A stretch of 5,694 nucleotides of DNA. Source: Bacilli bacterium. GTDB lineage: Bacteria; Bacillota_I; Bacilli_A; RF39; UBA660. Position numbers and translations under genes: made by a program. The stretch spans positions 1 to 5,694 of the forward strand of contig CAADZW010000132.1 of the NCBI GenBank assembly GCA_900753645.1. The letters run 5' to 3'. The notes beneath the pieces were generated by a model. The model worked only from the letters and a program-made list of their open reading frames with translations. It made no database searches and was not told the DNA's origin. This document shows, piece after piece, positions 1 to 5,363 of the stretch (position 1 is its first letter; each line of letters starts with the position of its first letter).

Positions 1-493
1 TATAGCCACCATCTTTATATTTGATCGTAATATAAAATTCTTTCGTTATTCCTAAACTACATTGATTATTAACACATATCTTATCCTTTAATGTATATCC
101 ACTTAATTCATATTCTAAATTGCTAGGTAAATTATTGATTGTATAAATACCCATCTCAACATTACCAAAATTAGTTACACTTATCTTATAGGTAATACTA
201 GAGTTACTATTAGGTAGATTAGCTCCCATCGATATATTACTAACATTATAATCTTCATATGAAGATACAGCTTCGCTAGTATAAGAATCAACTGCAATAC
301 CCGTTACTCTGATATCTGCTTCTACTCTTACATCGGCGACAATACCACTAATATTTAATTTCGTTCCAAAAGCGGAATAACCGATACTTAGTAATATAAC
401 AAAAAAAGCAGCTATGATCGGTATAGTACGGACATTAAACAGTTTTTTACTTAGTAAATGCCCCCTATTTTTGCTATTTACTACTTTTTTCAT
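1..493 (-). CDS. Membrane-anchored or secreted surface protein, N-terminal 164 residues (partial)
   Basis: The frame is open from the ATG at 493 to the window edge, so the C-terminus is missing. Residues 1-23 are basic (MKKVVNSKNR then KK and R), and residues 24-39 are a hydrophobic segment (TIPIIAAFFVILLSIG), so this is a signal peptide or signal anchor with an inside-positive start. It is followed by YSAFGTKLNISG, resembling the start of the mature part in SipW/TasA-type and other Firmicute surface proteins (inference from pattern). The rest is beta-rich, Asn/Ser/Thr-rich and low in charge. The stretch TYKISVTNFGNVEMGI (residues 101-116) looks like the strand-turn-strand of extracellular DUF11/TasA-like beta-sandwich repeats. 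Cys140 and Cys145 (CVNNQC) could form a disulfide. The start is set by AGGAG at 503-507, nine bases before the ATG; two nearby ATGs are out of frame. The exact role is unknown. Confidence 0.75.
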   Translation of the reverse strand, partial: MKKVVNSKNRGHLLSKKLFNVRTIPIIAAFFVILLSIGYSAFGTKLNISGIVADVRVEADIRVTGIAVDSYTSEAVSSYEDYNVSNISMGANLPNSNSSITYKISVTNFGNVEMGIYTINNLPSNLEYELSGYTLKDKICVNNQCSLGITKEFYITIKYKDGGY

Positions 494-520
494 ACATCAT
501 CACTCCTACCATCTACATAA

Positions 521-549
521 ATTCTACATTATTTTTATATTGATGTCAA
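521..549 (-). promoter_or_regulatory. Strong sigma-A type promoter for the surface-protein gene
   Basis: On the minus strand, a perfect -35 box TTGACA (544-549) and a -10 box TAGAAT (521-526) are separated by exactly 17 bases. Transcription should begin near 513-514, giving a leader of about 20 nt that carries the AGGAG ribosome site at 503-507. The -35 box starts one base after the T-run of the yebC terminator, so the surface gene is transcribed on its own and not by read-through from yebC. Confidence 0.8.
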
Positions 550-550
550 C

Positions 551-580
551 AAAAAAAAGATTGTATAACTAAATACAATC
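551..580 (-). terminator. Intrinsic terminator of yebC, overlapping its stop codon
   Basis: On the minus strand, GATTGTAT (573-580) pairs perfectly with ATACAATC (559-566) across a 6-base loop, followed by eight T (551-558). The stem is AT-rich but uninterrupted, and the T-run is ideal. The first two stem bases are also the last two bases of the yebC TGA stop (579-581), so there is no 3' untranslated spacer. Confidence 0.82.
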
Positions 581-1295
581 AAACATTAGAAACATTGTGG
601 TAAATATTAGAGACATCTTCAACTTCATCTAGCATCGTCAATAATTTCTTAAATAGCTCCAAATCTTCACCAGCAAGTTCAATCTTTTCCTTTGGTAGCA
701 TTGTTATTTCATCCATATCAAAAGTAACATTTGGCAATACTTTGGTAATTGATTCCTTAATTTTAAATAAGTCTTGTGGATCACCATAGATAATAATGTC
801 TTCATCTTCTTCAATGTCGATAACATCGATATCATCACTAATCAAAGCATTTAAAGTATCTTCCATACTTAACCCTTTAAAACTAACGACGCATAAGCTA
901 TCATAATTATAAGAAACACTACCCACATTACCTAACTTAACATGACATTTATTAACAACAGCCCTTAATTCACTAACTGTTCGATTAACATTATCAGTTA
1001 AACATTCGATCACCAAAGTAGATCCAGCAGGACCAAACATTTCATAGGTATTTTTAGTATAGTTTTCATCAACACCACTATTTACTTTGTCAATAGCCCT
1101 TTTAATAATATCAGATGGAACTTGTTCTTTTTTTGCTCTTTCAACTAATCTTTTTAAAGCCGAATTGCCATCTAAACTAGTTCCGCCATTTTTAGCAGCT
1201 TGATATATTTCTTTAGCATACATACTATATATTTTCCCTCTAGCTGCACCTGTTTTTTGAATACTCGCTTTTCTAACTTCATAAGCTCTTCCCAT
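579..1295 (-). CDS. yebC: YebC/PmpR/TACO1 family protein, YeeI (YebC2)-like
   Basis: The 238-residue product has the family's usual length and covers it end to end. The N-terminal helical domain (about 1-75) contains KIYSMYAKEIYQAAKNGG and LVERAKKEQVPSDIIKRAI. The second part has the hallmark NYTKNTYEMFGPAGSTLVIECLT (79-100) with NVNRT (102-106) and GNVGSVSYNY (122-131). The C-terminus EDVSNIYHNV (226-235) matches the typical ending. The MGRAYEVRKASIQKT start resembles B. subtilis YeeI more than the MAGHSKW type. The family was long annotated as transcriptional regulators; more recent work supports a ribosome-linked role in relieving stalling, notably at proline runs. This protein is likely cytosolic. 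GAGGTG at 1303-1308 lies seven bases before the ATG. It appears to have its own promoter and terminator, so it is probably monocistronic. Confidence 0.95.
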   Translation of the reverse strand: MGRAYEVRKASIQKTGAARGKIYSMYAKEIYQAAKNGGTSLDGNSALKRLVERAKKEQVPSDIIKRAIDKVNSGVDENYTKNTYEMFGPAGSTLVIECLTDNVNRTVSELRAVVNKCHVKLGNVGSVSYNYDSLCVVSFKGLSMEDTLNALISDDIDVIDIEEDEDIIIYGDPQDLFKIKESITKVLPNVTFDMDEITMLPKEKIELAGEDLELFKKLLTMLDEVEDVSNIYHNVSNV

Positions 1296-1312
1296 TTAAA
1301 ATCACCTCATTT

Positions 1313-1341
1313 ATTTTACATTTATTTTAGTTTTTTTTCAA
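1313..1341 (-). promoter_or_regulatory. Probable yebC promoter inside the 3' end of the upstream broken gene
   Basis: On the minus strand, TTGAAA (1336-1341) and TAAAAT (1313-1318) are 17 bases apart, with 5/6 matches at each box. The -35 box lies within the last codons of the downstream tail of the rnc-linked gene (VEKKLK) and the -10 box just after that tail's TAA at 1322-1324. The predicted start, near 1306, is very close to the GAGGTG ribosome site at 1303-1308, so the leader would be very short. Transcription from the rnc promoter may also reach yebC, as no terminator was seen between them. Confidence 0.55.
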
Positions 1342-1552
1342 CACCTAAAATCATTTCACTTAAAATATCATCATTTTTAACAAATTCCCCCAAATTAATA
1401 TTTAAATACTCGTCAACTTCAAAAGGATTAGAACGAATACTAACATTCGGAAAATGATGACTAATTCGTAAGAAGTTCCGTAAGAATTTTTGTGTTAAAT
1501 TGTTTTGAATCCGTAAGTGCTCAGCTAAATATTTGTCAGTTAATTCTCTTTG
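1325..1552 (-). pseudogene. In-frame 76-codon C-terminal remainder of the rnc-linked gene, beyond a TAA
   Basis: After the TAA at 1553-1555 the same frame stays open for 76 codons to a second TAA at 1322-1324. The translation is protein-like, not random: it begins QRELTDKYLAEHLRIQ and contains LTQKFLRNFLRISHHFPNV (20-38), then an acidic stretch and the basic end VEKKLK. This fits a natural C-terminus for the upstream 268-residue frame, giving 345 residues in total if the TAA had been a sense codon. There is no usable restart: the first in-frame ATG is about ten codons from the end and no ribosome site precedes it. The segment is therefore probably untranslated, unless the stop is read through or is a sequencing error. 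Confidence 0.75.
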
Positions 1553-2359
1553 TTACTCTAAATCTAAATTATCTTCTTCAACAAGATAAGATATTTTCCT
1601 TTGATATGCTTCTTTTTTTGCGCTATACCTAATCGGTAAAAAAGGAACGACTTTGACTTTGGTAATACCTAATTGTGTCAACTGCTTTAAAAAAACAGAT
1701 AAGCTCAATACCGCACTAGGCGAAACATCACTAATATTTTCTGGATAATAATCTGATTGATTTTGCTTATATTCTTTATATTCAGAACTTTCAAAACTAT
1801 ATACATCACTATTTATTTTGTAAAGTAATCTTTTAATTCTTTTACTATAACTACTACTTTTATCTAAATTTTTATCTTGAACCGCAAAAATATAACAGAC
1901 CCCATCACTGATTCCATAACTGATAATCGGTAACTCATAATAATCAGTACCATTAGTAATATTACTCGCAAAGCAATAAGGACTTCCCTGATAATATTCT
2001 TTTGTAGTAATATCGATCGTTTGATCTAGAAACGGAATACTTTTGTTTTCTAATAGTCTATTTTTAACAAAATCAATATTTCTTTTAATATATAATTCAA
2101 TATCGTTAAAATCAGAAAAACTCAAATTAGAAAACAAATAAACTAACTTTTTTAAAATATCATCTTCGTTAGATAAATTAAATAAGCCAATAAAATCTTT
2201 AATGTAATTGTAAAATACTTCTTTATCATTAACGCTTATAACTAAAACGTTATCGTTTAAATTACGATTAATTCGAAAGTGAATATTATAAAAAAATTCA
2301 CCAACTTGCACGCAACCAGTTTCACATTGTTTAAAAAACAAATCAATTAACTCATCCAT
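1553..2359 (-). CDS. Uncharacterised protein linked to rnc, probably truncated by an in-frame TAA
   Basis: I do not recognise a named family. The 268-residue product has no signal peptide or membrane segment and looks cytosolic. It begins MDELIDLFFKQCETGCVQVG, has a charged helical region (about 60-105), and a central part with YYELPIISYGISDGVCYIFAVQ (140-161) suggesting beta strands. The end contains a conserved-looking block: VSPSAVLSLSVFLKQL and GITKVKVVPFLPIRY. It starts inside rnc: its ATG at 2359 overlaps the rnc TGA (ATGGATGA, 8 nt), and AAGGAAGG (2366-2373) sits six bases upstream, so translation is probably coupled to rnc. The stop at 1553-1555 (GAG TAA CAA) looks premature because the same frame continues for 76 protein-like codons. 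A CAA-to-TAA change or an assembly error would explain it. The truncated form may be non-functional. Confidence 0.7.
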   Translation of the reverse strand: MDELIDLFFKQCETGCVQVGEFFYNIHFRINRNLNDNVLVISVNDKEVFYNYIKDFIGLFNLSNEDDILKKLVYLFSNLSFSDFNDIELYIKRNIDFVKNRLLENKSIPFLDQTIDITTKEYYQGSPYCFASNITNGTDYYELPIISYGISDGVCYIFAVQDKNLDKSSSYSKRIKRLLYKINSDVYSFESSEYKEYKQNQSDYYPENISDVSPSAVLSLSVFLKQLTQLGITKVKVVPFLPIRYSAKKEAYQRKISYLVEEDNLDLE

Positions 2360-3014
2360 TTTGAGCCTTCCTTAAAGCATCACGTGCAGCATTTTGTTCG
2401 GCTTCTTTTTTACTATGAGCCGTTCCCTTGCCATAAATAATATCATCGATTTTAACAACTACATCAAAAGTTTTATTATGTGCTGGTCCACTTTCGTCGA
2501 CAACAACATACTCTAAAGATCTCTTATCGGTTTGAACTAATTCTTGTAAAATTGATTTATAATCCGTATCAAATTTTATTTCTTTATTTTCGATCAAAGG
2601 AATAATATTATCATAGATAAACTTTTTCGTTGTATCAAATCCTTGATCAAGATAAAGTGCTCCGATAAATGCTTCAAATATATCAGCAACAATCGCTTTT
2701 CTAAAGCGGCCACCATTTTCTTCTTCGCCATGACCTAATCTTAAGTATTTGTTTAAATTAAGACGAAGTGAATACTCATATAAAGCATCTTCACACACGT
2801 ACTTGGCTCGTAATTTAGTCATTATCCCTTCCTCATCGGAAGTGTTTTTATATAGATAATCACTTATTATAAGTTCTAAAACCGCATCGCCTAAATACTC
2901 CAAACGTTCATAACTTTCGGTATTGTTTTCATTAGCAAACGAAGTATGCGTTAAGGCTCTAAGGTATAATTTTTCATGATTGCTAGTTATTTTTAATTGC
3001 TTCAATAATTCCAT
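2352..3014 (-). CDS. rnc: Ribonuclease III
   Basis: This endonuclease cuts double-stranded RNA and matures rRNA precursors and some mRNAs as a homodimer. The 220-residue product is a full-length bacterial enzyme. The catalytic domain (about 1-145) carries the signature ERLEYLGDAVLEL (36-48) with metal ligands Glu40 and Asp44, and ADIFEAFIGALYLD (110-123) with Asp111 and Glu114; these correspond to E41, D45, D114 and E117 of the E. coli enzyme. The dsRNA-binding domain (about 151-217) includes DYKSILQELVQ, GPAHNKTFDVVV and GKGTAHSKKEAEQNAARDAL. I place the start at the ATG at 3014, because GGTGA (3021-3025) is six bases upstream; an in-frame TTG at 3020 abuts that site and is unlikely. The gene overlaps the next gene by 8 nt. 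In Bacillus rnc is followed by smc and ftsY, which are not next to it here. Confidence 0.97.
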   Translation of the reverse strand: MELLKQLKITSNHEKLYLRALTHTSFANENNTESYERLEYLGDAVLELIISDYLYKNTSDEEGIMTKLRAKYVCEDALYEYSLRLNLNKYLRLGHGEEENGGRFRKAIVADIFEAFIGALYLDQGFDTTKKFIYDNIIPLIENKEIKFDTDYKSILQELVQTDKRSLEYVVVDESGPAHNKTFDVVVKIDDIIYGKGTAHSKKEAEQNAARDALRKAQNG

Positions 3015-3020
3015 ATTCAA

Positions 3021-3025
3021 TCACC
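3021..3025 (-). promoter_or_regulatory. Ribosome binding site that decides the rnc start
   Basis: GGTGA lies six bases before the ATG at 3014 but directly touches the in-frame TTG at 3018-3020. The spacing supports the ATG and a 220-residue protein, not a 222-residue one. Confidence 0.75.
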
Positions 3026-3031
3026 AAAATA

Positions 3032-3037
3032 ATTATA
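3032..3037 (-). promoter_or_regulatory. Probable -10 box of the rnc promoter
   Basis: A perfect TATAAT on the minus strand lies 17 bases before the rnc ATG at 3014. The -35 region at normal spacing (TTTATT) is weak; a TTGACT nearby is only 10 bases away and cannot pair with it. Transcription would begin around 3025, leaving a leader of about 12 nt with the GGTGA ribosome site at its 5' end. Confidence 0.55.
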
Positions 3038-3061
3038 CTATAAAATTAGTCAAAAATAAAA

Positions 3062-3090
3062 TTTACTTTTAAATGTTTTTTTAGTATAAT
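3062..3090 (+). promoter_or_regulatory. Promoter of the yidD-lipoprotein-slipin operon
   Basis: TTTACT (3062-3067, 4/6 match to TTGACA) and a perfect TATAAT (3085-3090) are separated by 17 bases. It is divergent from the rnc promoter within an 83-base gap. The predicted transcription start is at about 3096-3098, which coincides with the A of the yidD ATG at 3098, so the first cistron would be leaderless. Confidence 0.72.
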
Positions 3091-3097
3091 TAAATAT

Positions 3098-3325
3098 ATG
3101 AAATATTTTTTGTTGGGAATGATTAAAACATACCAAATGATACCTGGGCCATGGCACAATATGTGTAGACATACACCGACTTGTTCCAATTATGGTATCG
3201 AAGCGATTATCAAACATGGAAGTCTTAAAGGCAGTTTTTTGACAATCAAAAGAATTGTTAGATGTAATCCTTTTGGCAGTTACGGTTATGATCCTGTCCC
3301 TGAAAAGAAAGTGGTGAATAAATGA
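3098..3325 (+). CDS. yidD: Membrane protein insertion efficiency factor YidD
   Basis: YidD is a small membrane-associated protein that assists insertion of membrane proteins by the YidC/Sec machinery. The 75-residue product shows the family core: an amphipathic N-terminus ([14 protein letters not shown]), then [15 protein letters not shown] (23-37) with the conserved Cys/Pro/Cys/Ser/Tyr pattern, [20 protein letters not shown] (40-59) and the DPVP end. The variant [11 protein letters not shown] replaces the SPLxPPxCRF version of many homologues. The ATG at 3098 fits the usual family N-terminus; the later ATG at codon 8 would cut the amphipathic helix. No ribosome site precedes the ATG, which is only seven bases after the -10 box. 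The gene overlaps the next gene by ATGA, indicating coupled translation. In many bacteria yidD lies near yidC and rnpA; here it does not. Confidence 0.93.
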   Translation: MKYFLLGMIKTYQMIPGPWHNMCRHTPTCSNYGIEAIIKHGSLKGSFLTIKRIVRCNPFGSYGYDPVPEKKVVNK

Positions 3326-4221
3326 AAAAAATAATTTTAATGATATTAGGACTTTTTTGTTTAACTGGTTGCTTTAAACGCGATACGATGGAAGGAATCG
3401 ATATCTATACGACAATTTATCCAATTCAAATGATAACAGAAAGACTGTATGGTGAGTATTCAAACGTCGAAAGTGTTTATCCTAATGGCGTTAATGTTCA
3501 GTTGGAAGATTGTGAGAATTGTGAAAATTTACTATATACTTTAACAGAAAAACAACTAAGCGATTATAGTCAAGCTGACTTATTTATTTTTAATTCGTTA
3601 TTGTATGAAGGTAACTACATTAAACCGATGTTTTCCAATAATAAAAAATTAAAAATAATAAACGCAACTGATAATCTAAACCAAGAAGATTTTTACGGTT
3701 TAGAAGAAATGTGGTTAGATCCATCACGACTATTAACCTTAGCCCGCAACATTAAAAACGGTTTTAACGAATATGTCGATAATTATTATTTGAAACAAGA
3801 TATTGAAAACAACTTTGAAAAATTAAAAGAAGAATTAGATAAACTAGGAGCTGATTTTTCTAGTATGACTAAAAATGCCAATAACAAAATTATCGTTGTC
3901 GGTAATGATGTTTTCAAATTTCTTTCAAGAGATAAATATGGTTTAACTGTCTATTCTTTAGAAGAAAATGATAATTTAACGCAAAAAACAATTAGTGATG
4001 TAAAAACATTAATAGAAAACGGAACAATTAAATATATTTATATAGGACAATATGATGAGCCTAATGAAACGATTAATAGTTTAATCGAAAATACTGATGT
4101 TGAAGTTGTTAAGTTACACATGTTGACAAATTTAACAGAAAATGAAATAAGTAATAAAAAAGATTATTTTACAATCATGAATGAAAATATGGCATTATTA
4201 AGAATAAGTTTATATAATTAA
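3322..4221 (+). CDS. ZnuA/TroA-fold (SBP_bac_9-like) lipoprotein lacking the usual metal ligands
   Basis: The 299-residue product has a lipoprotein signal peptide: [12 protein letters not shown] then the lipobox LTGC, with Cys17 as lipidation site, so it should sit on the outer face of the membrane. The fold resembles metal-binding proteins of zinc/manganese ABC importers: [19 protein letters not shown] (26-44), [19 protein letters not shown] (79-97), [15 protein letters not shown] (130-144), a long helix (150-175), [19 protein letters not shown] (190-208), [12 protein letters not shown] (236-247) and a [13 protein letters not shown] end (281-293). Yet the expected ligands are missing: no His after the PNG loop, EEMWLDP instead of HxWLDP, Asn195 where the HDAF His would be, and no Asp in the LHML segment. 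A CENC pair (64-67) occupies the first-ligand loop. No ABC ATPase or permease gene is adjacent. It overlaps yidD by ATGA, with GGTGA (3313-3317) before the start. Metal transport is doubtful; a repurposed binding or structural role is possible. Confidence 0.8.
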   Translation: MKKIILMILGLFCLTGCFKRDTMEGIDIYTTIYPIQMITERLYGEYSNVESVYPNGVNVQLEDCENCENLLYTLTEKQLSDYSQADLFIFNSLLYEGNYIKPMFSNNKKLKIINATDNLNQEDFYGLEEMWLDPSRLLTLARNIKNGFNEYVDNYYLKQDIENNFEKLKEELDKLGADFSSMTKNANNKIIVVGNDVFKFLSRDKYGLTVYSLEENDNLTQKTISDVKTLIENGTIKYIYIGQYDEPNETINSLIENTDVEVVKLHMLTNLTENEISNKKDYFTIMNENMALLRISLYN

Positions 4222-4225
4222 GGAG
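4221..4225 (+). promoter_or_regulatory. Ribosome binding site that decides the slipin start
   Basis: AGGAG lies eight bases before the ATG at 4234. Two in-frame GTG codons at 4225 and 4228 overlap or nearly touch this site, so they cannot be the start used. The site begins on the last base of the preceding gene's TAA, tying the two cistrons closely. Confidence 0.8.
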
Positions 4226-4233
4226 TGGTGAAT

Positions 4234-4974
4234 ATGTGGATTATTCCAATAGTTATTTTAGTAATTATTTTATTATCGATCAAACAAATCGATGAATACG
4301 AAAGAGGAGTTAAATTTACAACCGGAAAATTTACGAAAATGATGGAACCAGGCTGGCGACTAGTATTACCTATTTTCCAATCATATAAAAAAGTGGATAT
4401 TAGAACAAAAGCAGTCGATGTTCCCGAACAAGAAGCAATTACTCGTGATAATGTATCAGTTAAAATCAATGCTGTTATTTATTACAAAGTATTCGATGCT
4501 TCGAAAGCTATTTTAGCAGTAGAAAACTTCAGATATGCAGTTAGCCAACTTGCACAGACAACCATGCGTAATGCGGTTGGAGCTGTATCTTTAGATGAAT
4601 TGTTAGGCGAAAGAGAAAAAATTTCCGAAGAAATATGTAAGTTGATCGATGAAGCTACTGATCCTTGGGGAATAAAAGTAGAAAATGTTGAATTAAAAGA
4701 CATTTCATTACCTGAAGAAATGAAAAGAGTTTTAGCCAAAGCGGCCGAAGCAGAAAGAGAAAAAGCAGCCGTCATTACTAAGGCCAAAGGTGAAGTGGAA
4801 GCATCACAAAATTTAGCCAAAGCAGCAGAGATTATGGCCACTACGCCAGGAGCTTTACATTTAAGAACACTATCAACTTTAAATGATATTAGTTCTGATC
4901 AATCTAATACTATTATCTTTGCTGTTCCTATCGAAATCTTAAGGGCATTTGAAAATGGAAACAAAAAAGAATGA
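4234..4974 (+). CDS. Slipin (stomatin/prohibitin-like SPFH protein)
   Basis: Slipins are membrane-anchored proteins that form ring-like or clustered scaffolds in bacterial membranes. The 246-residue product has one N-terminal membrane segment (WIIPIVILVIILLSI, 2-16), then the SPFH domain: IDEYERGVKFTTGKFTKMMEPGW (19-41), LPIFQSYKKVDIRTKAVDVPEQEAITRDNVSVKINAVIYYKV split across 45-86, LAQTTMRNAVG (106-116), LDELLGERE (120-128) and WGIKVENVELKDISLP (145-160). An Ala/Glu/Lys-rich coiled coil follows (about 161-202: AKAAEAEREKAAV, AKGEVEA), and the end has GALHLRTLSTLNDIS and TIIFAVPIEIL, typical of slipins. Length and layout are full. The ATG at 4234 is chosen from the AGGAG at 4221-4225. It starts 12 bases after the lipoprotein stop, so it is the third gene of the yidD operon. 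Slipins often pair with an NfeD gene; none is present here. Confidence 0.93.
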   Translation: MWIIPIVILVIILLSIKQIDEYERGVKFTTGKFTKMMEPGWRLVLPIFQSYKKVDIRTKAVDVPEQEAITRDNVSVKINAVIYYKVFDASKAILAVENFRYAVSQLAQTTMRNAVGAVSLDELLGEREKISEEICKLIDEATDPWGIKVENVELKDISLPEEMKRVLAKAAEAEREKAAVITKAKGEVEASQNLAKAAEIMATTPGALHLRTLSTLNDISSDQSNTIIFAVPIEILRAFENGNKKE

Positions 4975-4994
4975 AATTTATTTCATTCTTTTTT
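4963..4994. terminator. Bidirectional intrinsic terminator after the slipin gene
   Basis: Bases 4963-4976 (AAAAAAGAATGAAA) pair perfectly with 4981-4994 (TTTCATTCTTTTTT) across the 4-base loop TTTA: a 14-bp stem. The outer six A-T pairs provide a T-run on whichever strand is transcribed, so it can stop transcription from both sides. The slipin TGA (4972-4974) is inside the left arm. It closes the yidD operon and would also end any transcript from the relic at 5018-5220. Confidence 0.82.
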
Positions 4995-5017
4995 ACATAA
5001 ATTCTTTAATATGGTAA

Positions 5018-5220
5018 TTACTTACCATAATCACCTAATAATTCTAAATACTTATCAAGGATTTTACTTTCCTCTTCTGCTATCAATTTTAAAAAATCAA
5101 TATAGTCATGAATTACCTTTGTTTATCTAAAGCATCATAATATTTCGTTTGCGCATCTGCTTCAATTATAATGGGTAAATATCCGTTTTGACTCAACTAT
5201 TTATTAACCTCAAAATCACC
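5018..5220 (-). pseudogene. Decayed C-terminal fragment of a probable Fic-family protein
   Basis: On the minus strand, the frame from 5196 reads LSQNGYLPIIIEADAQTK then YYDALDK, which resembles the part of Fic domain proteins that follows the active-site loop (pattern NGYPPxIIxxxDRxKYYxALD). It is preceded in frame by a TAG at 5197-5199 and ends at TAA 5113-5115. The continuation is in another frame: HDYIDFLKLIAEEESKILDK from 5110, then YLELLGDYGK to a TAA at 5018-5020. At least one frameshift and one nonsense codon therefore break it. The HxFxDGNGR catalytic motif and everything N-terminal are not found upstream (toward 5363), so this is a relic of a lost gene. Fic proteins usually AMPylate or otherwise modify target proteins, often as toxins. 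The family call rests on pattern memory of a short segment. Confidence 0.6.
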
Positions 5221-5340
5221 TCTTGTGTATGTTATATTATATATGGGAATAATGAATCAATATTATCGTATCGTTATGAAGATACAAAGCAATTTTTTGT
5301 AAAAGTTATATCTTTATGCTTTTTAAATAAAATAATAGCA
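5221..5340. other. AT-rich spacer with no supported gene
   Basis: With the relic at 5018-5220, this spacer makes up a stretch of about 370 bases (4995-5363) without an intact gene. Only weak features are present: a 19-codon frame at 5243-5302 without a ribosome site, and short imperfect repeats (GTATC at 5268-5272 with GATAC at 5281-5285). The missing upstream part of the Fic relic is not recognisable here, so a deletion probably removed it. Confidence 0.5.
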
Positions 5341-5358
5341 TATAATTATTCTAGGTGA
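5341..5358 (+). promoter_or_regulatory. -10 box and ribosome site of the amidotransferase-like gene
   Basis: TATAAT (5341-5346) is a perfect -10 box, and AGGTGA (5353-5358) lies five bases before the ATG at 5364. No convincing -35 box is seen at 16-18 bases upstream. Transcription would begin near 5353, giving a leader of about 11 nt made largely of the ribosome site. Confidence 0.5.
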
Positions 5359-5363
5359 AACAT

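Noticed and set aside
1200..1457. An 85-codon plus-strand frame rich in Phe, Ser and Ile
   Set aside because: It lies antisense to the start of yebC and the tail of the broken gene, has low-complexity composition from AT-rich DNA and no ribosome site.
1553..1555. Recoding of TAA as a sense codon across the organism
   Set aside because: TAA ends the lipoprotein gene cleanly and in good context, so a local mutation, error or read-through is simpler.
3042..3053. TTGACT on the minus strand as -35 box for rnc
   Set aside because: It is only 10 bases from the TATAAT box, and the alternative -10 at normal spacing would start transcription after the ribosome site.
4218..4469. An 83-codon minus-strand frame
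   Set aside because: It is entirely antisense to the slipin gene, resembles no family and has no ribosome site.
4482..4841. A 119-codon minus-strand frame rich in Ala and Ser
   Set aside because: It is the antisense of the slipin SPFH and Ala/Glu/Lys coiled-coil codons, which explains its composition.
5243..5302. A 19-codon plus-strand frame (MGIMNQYYRIVMKIQSNFL)
   Set aside because: There is no ribosome site, no convincing promoter and no recognisable similarity.
5286..5322. Possible hairpin AAAGCA / TGCTTT before the amidotransferase-like gene
   Set aside because: Only six pairs with a 25-base loop; too weak for a terminator or riboswitch.
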